A DNA stretch of 14,726 nt from an uncultured Desulfuromonadales bacterium (GTDB taxonomy: Bacteria; Desulfobacterota; Desulfuromonadia; Desulfuromonadales; Geopsychrobacteraceae). Positions 1-6,317 of this stretch are shown piece by piece. How positions within the stretch are numbered: the first letter of the stretch is position 1; the number at the start of each line of letters is the position of its first letter. The stretch is from NCBI GenBank assembly GCA_945787295.1, contig CALZHQ010000071.1, positions 1 to 14,726 on the forward strand, in the 5' to 3' direction. The notes below the pieces were generated by a model. It had not been told where the DNA came from. It saw nothing but the letters and a program-made list of their open reading frames with translations, and ran no database searches. Both the position numbers and the translations under genes were made by a program.

Positions 1-98
1 CTTCTTCGACTTCTTCGACTTCTTCGACTTCTTCGACTTCTTCGACTTCTTCGACTTCTTCGACTTCTTCGACTTCTTCGACTTCTTCGACTTCTTCG
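1..98. repeat. 9-bp perfect tandem repeat (cttcttcga)n inside a coding region
   Basis: Ten full copies of the 9-base unit cttcttcga are followed by eight bases of an eleventh, and the array reaches the left edge, so its true length is unknown. Read on the minus strand in the frame of the neighbouring acidic protein, each unit gives Glu-Glu-Val. Because the unit is a multiple of three, gain or loss of copies would change protein length without a frameshift. Degenerate versions (Ser-Glu-Glu type units) lie just to the right, around 134-156, which suggests the array grew out of an already Glu/Ser-rich coding stretch. Confidence 0.97.
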
Positions 99-238
99 TC
101 AGCAATTTTTTCAGGTTCTGAAGGTTCGACGAAACTTTCCGACTCTTCCGACTCTTCGAGCATCGACGGCCCGATAGCCTCTTCAGGCTGTTCTGACGAG
201 TCGGTTATTTTATTTTCTTCAGGCAACTGATCGACCAA
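1..238 (-). CDS. Acidic low-complexity protein, N-terminal part only (EEV repeat)
   Basis: A minus-strand frame is open from an in-frame TAA near 265 to the window edge and encodes a Glu/Ser/Pro-rich N-terminus followed by Glu-Glu-Val repeats. No family is recognised. The start shown is TTG at 238-236, with a good Shine-Dalgarno AAAGGAG (253-247) eight bases upstream; an in-frame ATG also occurs further in. There is a competing reading: an ATG at 285-283 opens another frame (MTETINISIPSKELL...) that ends at TAA 207-205. Adding one G to the GG at 241-240 would join that N-terminus smoothly to this frame (...KELLGLVDQLPEE). The true start could therefore be 285, with a one-base deletion or sequencing error. 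The gene follows the SRPBCC gene on the same strand and may be the last of that operon. The C-terminus lies outside the window, so the function is unknown. Confidence 0.6.
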   Translation of the reverse strand, partial: MVDQLPEENKITDSSEQPEEAIGPSMLEESEESESFVEPSEPEKIADEEVEEVEEVEEVEEVEEVEEVEEVEEVEEVEE

Positions 239-309
239 ACCAATAACTCCTTTGAAGGAATAGAGATATTAATCGTTTCGGTCATCTGTTGCTCAGACTT
301 AAACAGGAA

Positions 310-783
310 TCAGCCTTTTTGTGATTTATCTTCAATAAACAATTCTGCAAGTCTCCGGGCGCGGTAATCGAAAATATCCTGCAACACCTTTTTTACCCAA
401 ATGTTGTGCACGATTTCTCCGACAATCCAGAATGGCAGCTGATAACTGACCCGGTCGATCATCCGGGTTTTATTTTCCCCGGCAGGTTCAATCAGATGCT
501 GATGATACCAGTGGCGGTATGGACCGATCCGTTGTTCATCGACAAAATACTCTCCTTCACGGATATGCTTGATTTCGGTCAGCCAACGACGAGTCCCGAA
601 CAGCGGGATCCGGATTGCGTAAAGAATGGTCAGCCCGTTGTACATCTGGTCGGGCAGCTCGGAGAGGATCTGAAAGTGTAACTCCGGAGGAGTCAACTGG
701 TTGAGATTGGCCGGGGTGGCGAGAAACTCCCAGACGGTTTGCGGATCGGCATTGAGGATGATTTCCCGTTCGAGAAAATGCAT
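310..783 (-). CDS. SRPBCC family protein (COG4276-like ligand-binding domain)
   Basis: This 157-residue protein has no signal peptide and matches the pattern of small single-domain START/Bet v1-like (SRPBCC) proteins. It opens with a beta strand (FLEREIILNADPQTVWEFLA, residues 3-22), followed by the typical loop with NLNQLTPPEL (27-36). A central sheet region containing W.TEI..I and the phrase DEQRIGPYRHWYHQH (83-97) comes next, and a long C-terminal helix ends in FDYRARRLAELF. The family binds hydrophobic ligands in a cavity, but the ligand is unknown here. It starts 12 bases after the lipocalin stop and is probably the third gene of the SDR-lipocalin operon. SRPBCC proteins of this type commonly sit beside photolyase and SDR genes in light-induced clusters (family knowledge). 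No catalytic residues can be assigned. Confidence 0.85.
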   Translation of the reverse strand: MHFLEREIILNADPQTVWEFLATPANLNQLTPPELHFQILSELPDQMYNGLTILYAIRIPLFGTRRWLTEIKHIREGEYFVDEQRIGPYRHWYHQHLIEPAGENKTRMIDRVSYQLPFWIVGEIVHNIWVKKVLQDIFDYRARRLAELFIEDKSQKG

Positions 784-795
784 AAACCGTCCCAG

Positions 796-1308
796 TTACT
801 GCGGCACACGGATCAAACCGCTGAGATCGAAATCAAGCTCCTCAGCGGTGGCGAGCAGCTGTTGCACGATCGACTCATCAAGCTGCCGGGTTCTCGCCAG
901 AATCCACAGGTAATCCCGGTTGGGGCCGCAGACCAGGGCGTAGGCATAGTTTTCCCGATCTAGGGCGATCACATTATAGCCACCATAAAATGGCCAGAAA
1001 AAGGTAACCTTCAAGCGCGCAACCGTCGGCTCTGCGACAAAATAGGCGCGTCCTTTGGCGTCTTTCCATTGCCCGGTTTGTAGATTGTAGCCACGATTGA
1101 GGACATCGAGCCCGCCATCAGAACGCTTACTGTAGTTTGCTGAAATCTGACGGAGGCCCCGCTCAAAACGGTGATCGAGGCGGGCGATCTCATACCAGGT
1201 ACCGAGATAGCGGTCGAGTTCGAATTCCGCGACCGGCGTCACCCCTTGCGGAGTCGCTGAGCAACCGACCAGGATTGAAACCCCGAGGAAAAGCAGTAGA
1301 GATTTCAT
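796..1308 (-). CDS. blc: Outer-membrane lipocalin lipoprotein (Blc-like)
   Basis: The protein is 170 residues long. It has a lipoprotein signal with lipobox L-V-G-C (Cys16); Ser at +2 predicts sorting to the outer membrane. The lipocalin signature GTWYEIARLDHRFERG begins at residue 36 (G-T-W 36-38), followed by the usual bacterial lipocalin layout: Y-N-L/G-Y-N strand, KGRAYF, LKVTFFWPFYGGYNVIALD and a closing segment with LWILARTRQLDE. Length and motif order agree with E. coli Blc, which binds fatty acids and lysophospholipids and is linked to membrane stress and repair. The start ATG overlaps the stop of the upstream SDR gene by four bases (ATGA, 1308-1305), indicating translational coupling. 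In this setting it may collect damaged or modified lipids. The family assignment is strong; the physiological role is inferred. Confidence 0.93.
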   Translation of the reverse strand: MKSLLLFLGVSILVGCSATPQGVTPVAEFELDRYLGTWYEIARLDHRFERGLRQISANYSKRSDGGLDVLNRGYNLQTGQWKDAKGRAYFVAEPTVARLKVTFFWPFYGGYNVIALDRENYAYALVCGPNRDYLWILARTRQLDESIVQQLLATAEELDFDLSGLIRVPQ

Positions 1309-2813
1309 AGAACCCGCACCGGGCCTTTGATAATCGGCTTCTGCAATTCTTTACCGATCCGGATCAGCACCCCGTTAAAAACCTGCCCCAGGATCGGCCC
1401 GATCAGGGCCCAGTAGAGAATTCCGAGCAGCCCACGCGTAAAAAAATCAGCCTTAAGTTGTAAAACGGTTTCATTGACCGAATTTTCGCTGAGCTGGAAG
1501 CTTAGGACCCCCCGCCCGGGGATTCTCATCTCCTTCACCATCTCCAGTTGCAGCAGTTCCGGTTCTTTGACCTGGCCGACCCGCCAGACATCAAACTGAT
1601 CTCCAGGCCGCAACTCAGTTTTAAAAGCGGGTTCGTTTTCCAGCTCTATGCGGCCGACGACCCGGCCGATAAAACCGCGTAGTTTCCAGAGCCAGCTGCC
1701 AAAATTCCAGTCGCTCTCATAACCGCTACGGATCAGTGTGGCCCAGACCACCTCAGCCGACTCAGCGAGCAGAATCTGCCGTGAATTGGTCAGCCTCGTC
1801 CCGCCGGCCCAAACCGGATCGAAGGGTGTCGCCCATTCAGGGGGCAAGCTGCTCACGTCAGTGTCCGAAGGGTCTTGCAGCTGTTCGTCAGCCCGTTCCA
1901 AGGCCAGGTGGATCGCTTTTCGACAATCGAACAGTTCCTGCGGCAACAGGTCACGGATGCGCGTGTCATGACAGATCACCTCGTTGCGTAAACCTTCGGC
2001 CAGCGGGCGGGCCAGCACCGCAGGAACCGGCGTCACCAGGTGAATCCAGTAAGAGCTGAGCCGGGGCGTCAAGACCGGGACCGGGACGATGAAGCGTTTA
2101 CTCAGTCCGGCTTCTTCGGCATAAATCGTCATCAGCTGCTGGTAGCTGATGACCTCCTCCTGGCCGATGTCGAAGGTCTCGCCGATGGTCGCCTCACTTT
2201 CCAGGCAGGCCGACAGGTAGTGGAGAACGTTGCGGACACCGATCGGCTGGCAAGGCGTGTCGACCCAGCGTGGCGTGATCATCACCGGCAACCGTTCCAC
2301 CAGGTAGCGGAGAATTTCAAACGAGGCGCTGCCAGAACCGATGATCATCGCAGCGCGAAAGACCGTCACCGGGACCTTGCCGCGGAGCAGAATACTGGCC
2401 ACTTCCGAGCGGGAGCGTAAATGTTCGCTCAGTTCGTTACTCTCTTCGCCGAGCCCGCCAAGATAAATGATCCGTTCAAGCCCGACCTTCTCGGCAGCGA
2501 CAATCATATTTTCCGCCGCGTCGCGATCCGTCGTGGCAAAATCTTTGCTCCCCGGATCCATCGAATGCACCAGGTAATAAAAAGCACCGCCTCCCTGACA
2601 TGCCCGGGTCAACGAATTCAAGTCGAGCAGATCGGCGCTGACAATTTCCAGGTTGGGGTGTTTTCCCCAGGGGCGGCTGATTATTTTACTCGGGTTACGA
2701 GCCAAAGCGCGAACACTGTAGCCGTTTTCCAGCAGGAGGGGGATCAAACGACTGCCGATATATCCGGTTGCACCGGCAACCAGAACGGGTTTGACTTGTT
2801 TCTCTGTCGTCAT
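1305..2813 (-). CDS. NAD(P)-binding SDR / DUF2867 fusion protein
   Basis: This 502-residue protein has an N-terminal atypical short-chain dehydrogenase domain with the dinucleotide-binding motif GATGYIG (residues 14-20), YYLVHSMDPG near 80, and the NmrA-like phrase ERIIYLGGLG. The C-terminal third (from about residue 340) is a DUF2867/SRPBCC-type domain with RLTNSRQILLAESAEVVWAT and GLLGILYWALIGPILGQVF near the end. Proteins of this two-domain form are annotated as SDR family oxidoreductases; their substrates are unknown. GTG at 2816 is also in frame, but ATG at 2813 is preferred because AGAGGAG (2825-2819) lies five bases upstream, the normal distance, and would nearly touch the GTG. It is the first gene of a minus-strand operon with the lipocalin (ATGA overlap) and SRPBCC genes, and is transcribed divergently from the desulfidase-photolyase operon. 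Family members recur next to photolyase and CFA genes in photo-oxidative clusters. Confidence 0.9.
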   Translation of the reverse strand: MTTEKQVKPVLVAGATGYIGSRLIPLLLENGYSVRALARNPSKIISRPWGKHPNLEIVSADLLDLNSLTRACQGGGAFYYLVHSMDPGSKDFATTDRDAAENMIVAAEKVGLERIIYLGGLGEESNELSEHLRSRSEVASILLRGKVPVTVFRAAMIIGSGSASFEILRYLVERLPVMITPRWVDTPCQPIGVRNVLHYLSACLESEATIGETFDIGQEEVISYQQLMTIYAEEAGLSKRFIVPVPVLTPRLSSYWIHLVTPVPAVLARPLAEGLRNEVICHDTRIRDLLPQELFDCRKAIHLALERADEQLQDPSDTDVSSLPPEWATPFDPVWAGGTRLTNSRQILLAESAEVVWATLIRSGYESDWNFGSWLWKLRGFIGRVVGRIELENEPAFKTELRPGDQFDVWRVGQVKEPELLQLEMVKEMRIPGRGVLSFQLSENSVNETVLQLKADFFTRGLLGILYWALIGPILGQVFNGVLIRIGKELQKPIIKGPVRVL

Positions 2814-2889
2814 CACAGCTCCTCTGAAATCGATTTAGTGCCTTAGTGTCTATGTTGAACAGCAGTTTTCAGGATTCGGATGAGATTGC

Positions 2890-2898
2890 TGCTATAAT
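2890..2898 (+). promoter_or_regulatory. Extended -10 promoter for the desulfidase-photolyase operon
   Basis: TGCTATAAT is a perfect extended -10 element (TGn plus TATAAT), with a second TATAAT directly after it at 2899-2904. No good -35 box lies 16-18 bases upstream, which is acceptable for an extended -10 promoter. Transcription would begin around 2905, leaving a short leader before the Shine-Dalgarno GGAGGAG (2924-2930) and ATG at 2933. The assignment is by consensus only. The element lies in the 119-base divergent region that must also hold the leftward promoter, for which I see no clear match. Confidence 0.55.
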
Positions 2899-2932
2899 TA
2901 TAATCCGTTTTTTACATCTTTTTGGAGGAGAC

Positions 2933-3886
2933 ATGTCAGAAGAAAAAATCCGCCTCGGAATCAGCTCCTGCCTGCTGGGCGAAAAGGTCCGTTTTGATGG
3001 CAGCCACAAGCTCGATCGCTTCCTGACCGACACCCTCGGTCGCTATGTCGAATACGTCCCGGTCTGCCCGGAGGTCGAGGTCGGCCTGCCGACCCCAAGG
3101 GAAACATTACGCTTGGTAGGAAAACCGGACGAGCAGCGGCTGGTGTTTTCCAAAAGTGGCGAAGATATCACCGAGATGATGACCTCCTGGGCCCAAAAAC
3201 GGGTTAAACAGCTGGAAAAGGAAGACCTCTGCGGTTTCGTCTTCAAATCCAAATCGCCCAGCAGCGGCATGGAGCGGGTCCGGCTCTACGATCGCAACGG
3301 GGTACCGAACAAAACCGGCGTCGGTCTGTTTGCCAAGGTGTTCATGGAGCATTTTCCGCTGCTGCCGGTCGAGGAAGAAGGCCGTCTGCACGATCCGCGG
3401 CTGCGGGAAAACTTTATCGAAATCATTTTCACCCTGAAACGCTGGCGTGAAAGTCTGGCAAAAGGAAAAACCGCAAAAAACCTGATCGATTACCACACGC
3501 GACACAAGCTGCTGATCATGGCGCACAGCCCCGATATTTACCGGCAGATGGGCAAGCTGGTCGCAAGAAGCGGGGAATTGGACGCGGACATTCTCTACCG
3601 TGAGTACCTGGCGCTGTTGATGAAAGGGCTGCGCTTGCGGACGACAGCGGCCAAACATGTCAACGTGCTGCAGCACATTCTCGGCTATTTCAAAAAGCAA
3701 CTCAGCGCCGATGAGAAACAGGAGGTTATTGCGGTCATCGAGAGTTTCCGCGCCAGGCAGGTGCCGCTGGTGGTGCCGCTGACGCTGCTGAATCATTTCG
3801 TCCGCAAATACGATCAACCCTATTTGCAGCAGCAGGTCTACCTCAACCCGCACCCGGTCGAGTTGAAGCTGCGGAATCATGTCTGA
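2933..3886 (+). CDS. rudS: DUF523-DUF1722 protein, RudS-type tRNA 4-thiouridine desulfidase
   Basis: This 317-residue protein has two domains. The DUF523 domain (about residues 5-150) carries GISSCLLGEKVRFDG (Cys13), PVCPEVEVGLPTPRE (Cys45) and DLCGFVFKSKSPSSG (Cys100); these three cysteines are the likely ligands of the iron-sulfur cluster used by TudS-type thiouracil desulfidases. The DUF1722 domain (about 185-310) contains YHTRHKLLIMAHSP and is the YbgA-like part, thought to bind RNA. The same domain pair is found in RudS enzymes, which remove sulfur from 4-thiouridine in tRNA. The start is ATG 2933 with GGAGGAG just upstream; an in-frame upstream ATG at 2846 precedes the promoter and has no ribosome site. 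It is the first gene of the operon and overlaps the photolyase gene by eight bases. E. coli ybgA (DUF1722) likewise precedes phrB. 4-Thiouridine is the near-UV chromophore in tRNA, so the pairing makes sense. The reaction is inferred from the family. Confidence 0.88.
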   Translation: MSEEKIRLGISSCLLGEKVRFDGSHKLDRFLTDTLGRYVEYVPVCPEVEVGLPTPRETLRLVGKPDEQRLVFSKSGEDITEMMTSWAQKRVKQLEKEDLCGFVFKSKSPSSGMERVRLYDRNGVPNKTGVGLFAKVFMEHFPLLPVEEEGRLHDPRLRENFIEIIFTLKRWRESLAKGKTAKNLIDYHTRHKLLIMAHSPDIYRQMGKLVARSGELDADILYREYLALLMKGLRLRTTAAKHVNVLQHILGYFKKQLSADEKQEVIAVIESFRARQVPLVVPLTLLNHFVRKYDQPYLQQQVYLNPHPVELKLRNHV

Positions 3887-5360
3887 AGTCCCGCCGCTGC
3901 GTATTCGCCAGCTGAACAGGAATTCAAGGAATAACAACGGCCAGTTTGTCCTTTACTGGATGACCGCTTTTCGACGGCCATTTTACAACTTTGCACTGCA
4001 GAGAGCGGTCGAACTGGCACGAGAGCTTCAGAAACCGCTGGTGGTTCTGGAAGCATTGCGTTGCGACTATCCTTACGCCAGTGATCGGCTGCACCGCTTT
4101 ATCCTCAATGGGATGGCCGACAATGCCGAGCACTTTGCCACAACGGCTGCCTACTATCACCCTTATGTGGAGTCAGAAGGCGGGGCAGGCAAGGGACTGC
4201 TGTTAGAACTGGCCGCTTCGGCCTGCCTGATTGTCAGCGACGATTATCCAGGTTTCTTCTTACCGAAAATGAACCAGGCGGCCGCCACAAAAGTGAAGGT
4301 GCTGCTGGAGGCGGTCGATTCCAACGGACTATTGCCGTTGCGCAGTGCCGACAAGGACTTTCCCACCGCCTACGCTTTCCGCCGTTTTCTCCAGAAGGAA
4401 CTGCCTGGACACCTCTTCGACTTCCCGCTGCAGGATCCACTACTTAAGGCAAACATCCCTCAGTTGACCGAACTGCCGGTTCAGCTAACCCAGCGCTGGC
4501 CAAGAGCCGCGAGCGATCTTTTGGCGACAGAGCCAGCAAGTCTGGCCGGCTTGCCGATCGATCACAAGGTCGCCGCGACCGATGAGTTGGGCGGCTTCCG
4601 GGAGGCCGGATTCTACCTGCAGCGCTTCCTCGATGAGCGGCTGCCTGACTATCCGCAGCGTAGCGAACCAGACCGCCAGGTCAGCAGCGAGCTCTCGCCG
4701 TATCTGCATTTCGGGCAGATCTCCAGCCATCAGATTGTGACGCAACTGTTCGAACAGGAGAACTGGTCGCCCGGCAGGCTCTCGCCTGAAACCAGGGGTA
4801 AACGGAACGGCTGGTGGGGCTTAAGTGAAGCGGCCGAGGGTTTTCTCGATGAGCTGATCACCTGGCGGGAGGTCGGTTTCAACACGGCCCGGCAGCTCCC
4901 CGACTACGATAAATATGACTCTCTACCAAACTGGGCACGGGAAAGTCTGGCTAAACACCGCAACGATCCGCGCCCAACTCTCTACAGTTTCGAACAGTTT
5001 GAGCAGGCCGAGACTCATGACCCGCTCTGGAACGCCGCGCAGACCCAGCTGCTGCGTGAAGGCCGAATCCATAATTACCTGCGCATGCTCTGGGGCAAGA
5101 AAATCCTCGAATGGAGTCCGGATGCCGAAACCGCACTGCAGATCATGCTGACCCTCAACGACAAGTACGCCCTCGACGGCCGCGACCCCAACTCGATCAG
5201 TGGCATCTTCTGGTGCCTGGGCCGCTATGACCGGGCCTGGGGACCGGAACGGCCGATCTTTGGTAAAATCCGTTATATGAGTTCGGAGAACACGGCGCGC
5301 AAATTTTCGCTTAATAATTATCTGCAGCGCTATGCTCCGGGAAAGGAGTCCGTAAAATGA
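3879..5360 (+). CDS. phr: Class II-related deoxyribodipyrimidine photolyase
   Basis: This 493-residue flavoprotein of the photolyase family should use light and FAD to split UV-made pyrimidine dimers. The N-terminal Rossmann part has VLYWMTAFRRPFYNFALQRA (residues 24-43) and KPLVVLEALRCDYPYASDRL, in the class II style. The C-terminal FAD domain contains FLDELITWREVGFN (322-335), HNYLRMLWGKKILEW, LNDKYALDGRDPNSISGIFW and WGPERPIFGKIRYM (from 454). These match the class II blocks but deviate at known signature positions: the usual R-R-E-L is W-R-E-V, and the usual G-x-H-D has Tyr in place of His. It therefore belongs to a divergent class II-like branch. Translation starts inside the end of the desulfidase gene (ATGTCTGA overlap), with only a weak ribosome site, so coupling is likely. 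Its own stop overlaps the next start (ATGA 5357-5360). Lesion specificity (CPD or other) cannot be read from the sequence. Confidence 0.92.
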   Translation: MSEVPPLRIRQLNRNSRNNNGQFVLYWMTAFRRPFYNFALQRAVELARELQKPLVVLEALRCDYPYASDRLHRFILNGMADNAEHFATTAAYYHPYVESEGGAGKGLLLELAASACLIVSDDYPGFFLPKMNQAAATKVKVLLEAVDSNGLLPLRSADKDFPTAYAFRRFLQKELPGHLFDFPLQDPLLKANIPQLTELPVQLTQRWPRAASDLLATEPASLAGLPIDHKVAATDELGGFREAGFYLQRFLDERLPDYPQRSEPDRQVSSELSPYLHFGQISSHQIVTQLFEQENWSPGRLSPETRGKRNGWWGLSEAAEGFLDELITWREVGFNTARQLPDYDKYDSLPNWARESLAKHRNDPRPTLYSFEQFEQAETHDPLWNAAQTQLLREGRIHNYLRMLWGKKILEWSPDAETALQIMLTLNDKYALDGRDPNSISGIFWCLGRYDRAWGPERPIFGKIRYMSSENTARKFSLNNYLQRYAPGKESVK

Positions 5361-5836
5361 AAACCCTAAAACGTTTTCTGCTCTGTGCCTGTTGGCTGTT
5401 GTTGGCCACAACCTCCTTCGCCCTGCAGGTCGGCGACAAGGCCCCCGATTTTACTGCCGCGTCGACCCACGGTGACCTCAGCCTCGCGGAGACCCTGCAA
5501 ACGGGTCCGGTGGTCCTGGCTTTCTACTATGCGGATTTCACCCCGGTCTGAACGGGCGAACTGCAGGCTTTTCAACGCGATATCGAAAGCTTTGAAGAGC
5601 TCAACGCCCAGGTTCTGGGTGTCAGTAGTGACTCACTGAAAACGCATCAAAAATTTACCGACAAGTATGATATCAGCTTCCCGCTGATCAGCGATGATGG
5701 CCGGTTAAAAAAGCTTTACAGTCAACGCCGCACCACCTTTATAATCGACCGCCAGGGGATCATCCGTTTTATCCAGCAGGGTGTTCCCGACAATTTTGAA
5801 TTATTGAACAAACTGGAAAAGCTACCGAAACAATAA
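5357..5836 (+). CDS. Exported selenocysteine peroxiredoxin (in-frame TGA = Sec65)
   Basis: Read through one TGA at 5549-5551, this frame gives a 159-residue AhpC/TSA-fold protein ending at TAA 5834-5836. It has a Sec signal peptide (KTLKRFLLCACWLLLATTSFA, cleavage after Ala22), then LQVGDKAPDF and FYYADFTPV-U-TGELQAF, so the TGA falls exactly on the peroxidatic cysteine position (T62-P-V-U65). The downstream part is plainly peroxiredoxin: VLGVSSDSLKTHQKF, ISFPLISDDGRLKKLY, conserved Arg in RRTTFIIDRQGIIRF. No further Cys occurs after residue 65, so it would be a 1-Sec enzyme reduced by an outside thiol. The start has AAAGGAG (5342-5348) eight bases ahead and overlaps the photolyase stop by four bases. 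A candidate SECIS hairpin follows the TGA. Selenoprotein peroxiredoxins are known in deltaproteobacteria and some clostridia. The alternative is a nonsense mutation at exactly the catalytic codon, which is much less likely. Confidence 0.9.
5567..5600 (+). promoter_or_regulatory. Candidate bacterial SECIS hairpin after TGA 5549-5551
   Basis: gcttttcaa (5567-5575) can pair with ttgaagagc (5592-5600) in a nine-pair stem with one G-U. After a C-U mismatch (5576/5591), two more pairs (GC 5577-5578 with GC 5589-5590) close a ten-base loop starting with G at 5579, 28 bases after the TGA. Bacterial SECIS elements lie inside the coding region just after the UGA and usually have a G at the start of the apical loop, so this fits. 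A competing hairpin pairs gctttt (5567-5572) with gaaagc (5585-5590). No folding program was run. Confidence 0.5.
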
Positions 5837-5855
5837 CCACAGAGAAAGATAGCTG

Positions 5856-6317
5856 ATGGCTGACACTCTTCAAGACCAGATCAAGGAACTGCTGGCAACC
5901 CAAAGCCTCGGGGTGCTCGCGACTAGCGCCGGAGGGCACCCCTACACGACCCTGGTCGGCTTTGCCGTCAACGCCAATCTGCAAGAAATTTTTTTCGCCA
6001 CCCATCGTTCAACCCGTAAGTATGCCAACCTGAGCGGTGATGAGCGGGTCACCCTGCTGATCGACAACCGCTCTAACCGGGCGGAAGATTTTCGCAGCGC
6101 CGCGGCCCTGACCGCCTTCGGTACCGCCAGAGAGGTTGCCGCTGAAGAACAGGACAATCTGAAGCAACTGTTCCTCGGCAAACATCCGATGCTGAAAGAA
6201 TTTGTTTTGTCTCCCGGTTGTGCTCTGTGCCGAATTTCGGTGCAGAGATACAGTTTAGTGCGCCGCTTTCAGGATGTGGTGGAGCTGGTTCTCGATGACC
6301 CTGATCCTTCCGTTTGA
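5856..6317 (+). CDS. Pyridoxamine 5'-phosphate oxidase-like flavin-binding protein
   Basis: This 153-residue cytosolic protein of the PNPOx-like split-barrel family generally binds FMN, F420 or haem. Visible features are an N-terminal helix, the strand SLGVLATSAGGHPYTTLVGF (residues 18-37), IFFATHRSTRKYANL with the conserved T-x-K-x-x-N-L segment, ERVTLLIDNR, and the later strand ALTAFGTAREV. The tail LCRISVQRYSLVRRFQDV is typical of the heme-utilisation/general-stress subgroup. No PLP-oxidase-specific motif is present, so true pyridoxamine phosphate oxidase activity is doubtful; a flavin reductase or oxygen-stress role is more likely. It starts 19 bases after the peroxiredoxin stop, with a weak purine-rich site (AGAGAAAGA), and overlaps the next gene by 23 bases. 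The operon position suggests a role in oxidative or light stress. Confidence 0.85.
   Translation: MADTLQDQIKELLATQSLGVLATSAGGHPYTTLVGFAVNANLQEIFFATHRSTRKYANLSGDERVTLLIDNRSNRAEDFRSAAALTAFGTAREVAAEEQDNLKQLFLGKHPMLKEFVLSPGCALCRISVQRYSLVRRFQDVVELVLDDPDPSV

Noticed and set aside
1..98. Short CRISPR-like or plus-strand coding array
   Set aside because: Units are directly adjacent with no spacers, and the minus-strand frame continues naturally into Glu/Ser-rich coding sequence, so it is a coding minisatellite.
2846..2932. N-terminal extension of the desulfidase from ATG 2846
   Set aside because: It would place the start upstream of the extended -10 promoter, lacks a ribosome site and adds residues unlike the family N-terminus; ATG 2933 has GGAGGAG.
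3107..3937. 276-codon open frame on the minus strand opposite the desulfidase gene
   Set aside because: It is antisense to a gene with strong family motifs, has no recognisable domain, and is typical of shadow frames in GC-rich coding DNA.
5357..5551. A separate 64-residue exported protein ending at TGA 5551
   Set aside because: The homology to peroxiredoxins continues without a shift for 94 codons after the TGA, and the TGA is at the catalytic Cys position, so readthrough as selenocysteine explains it better.
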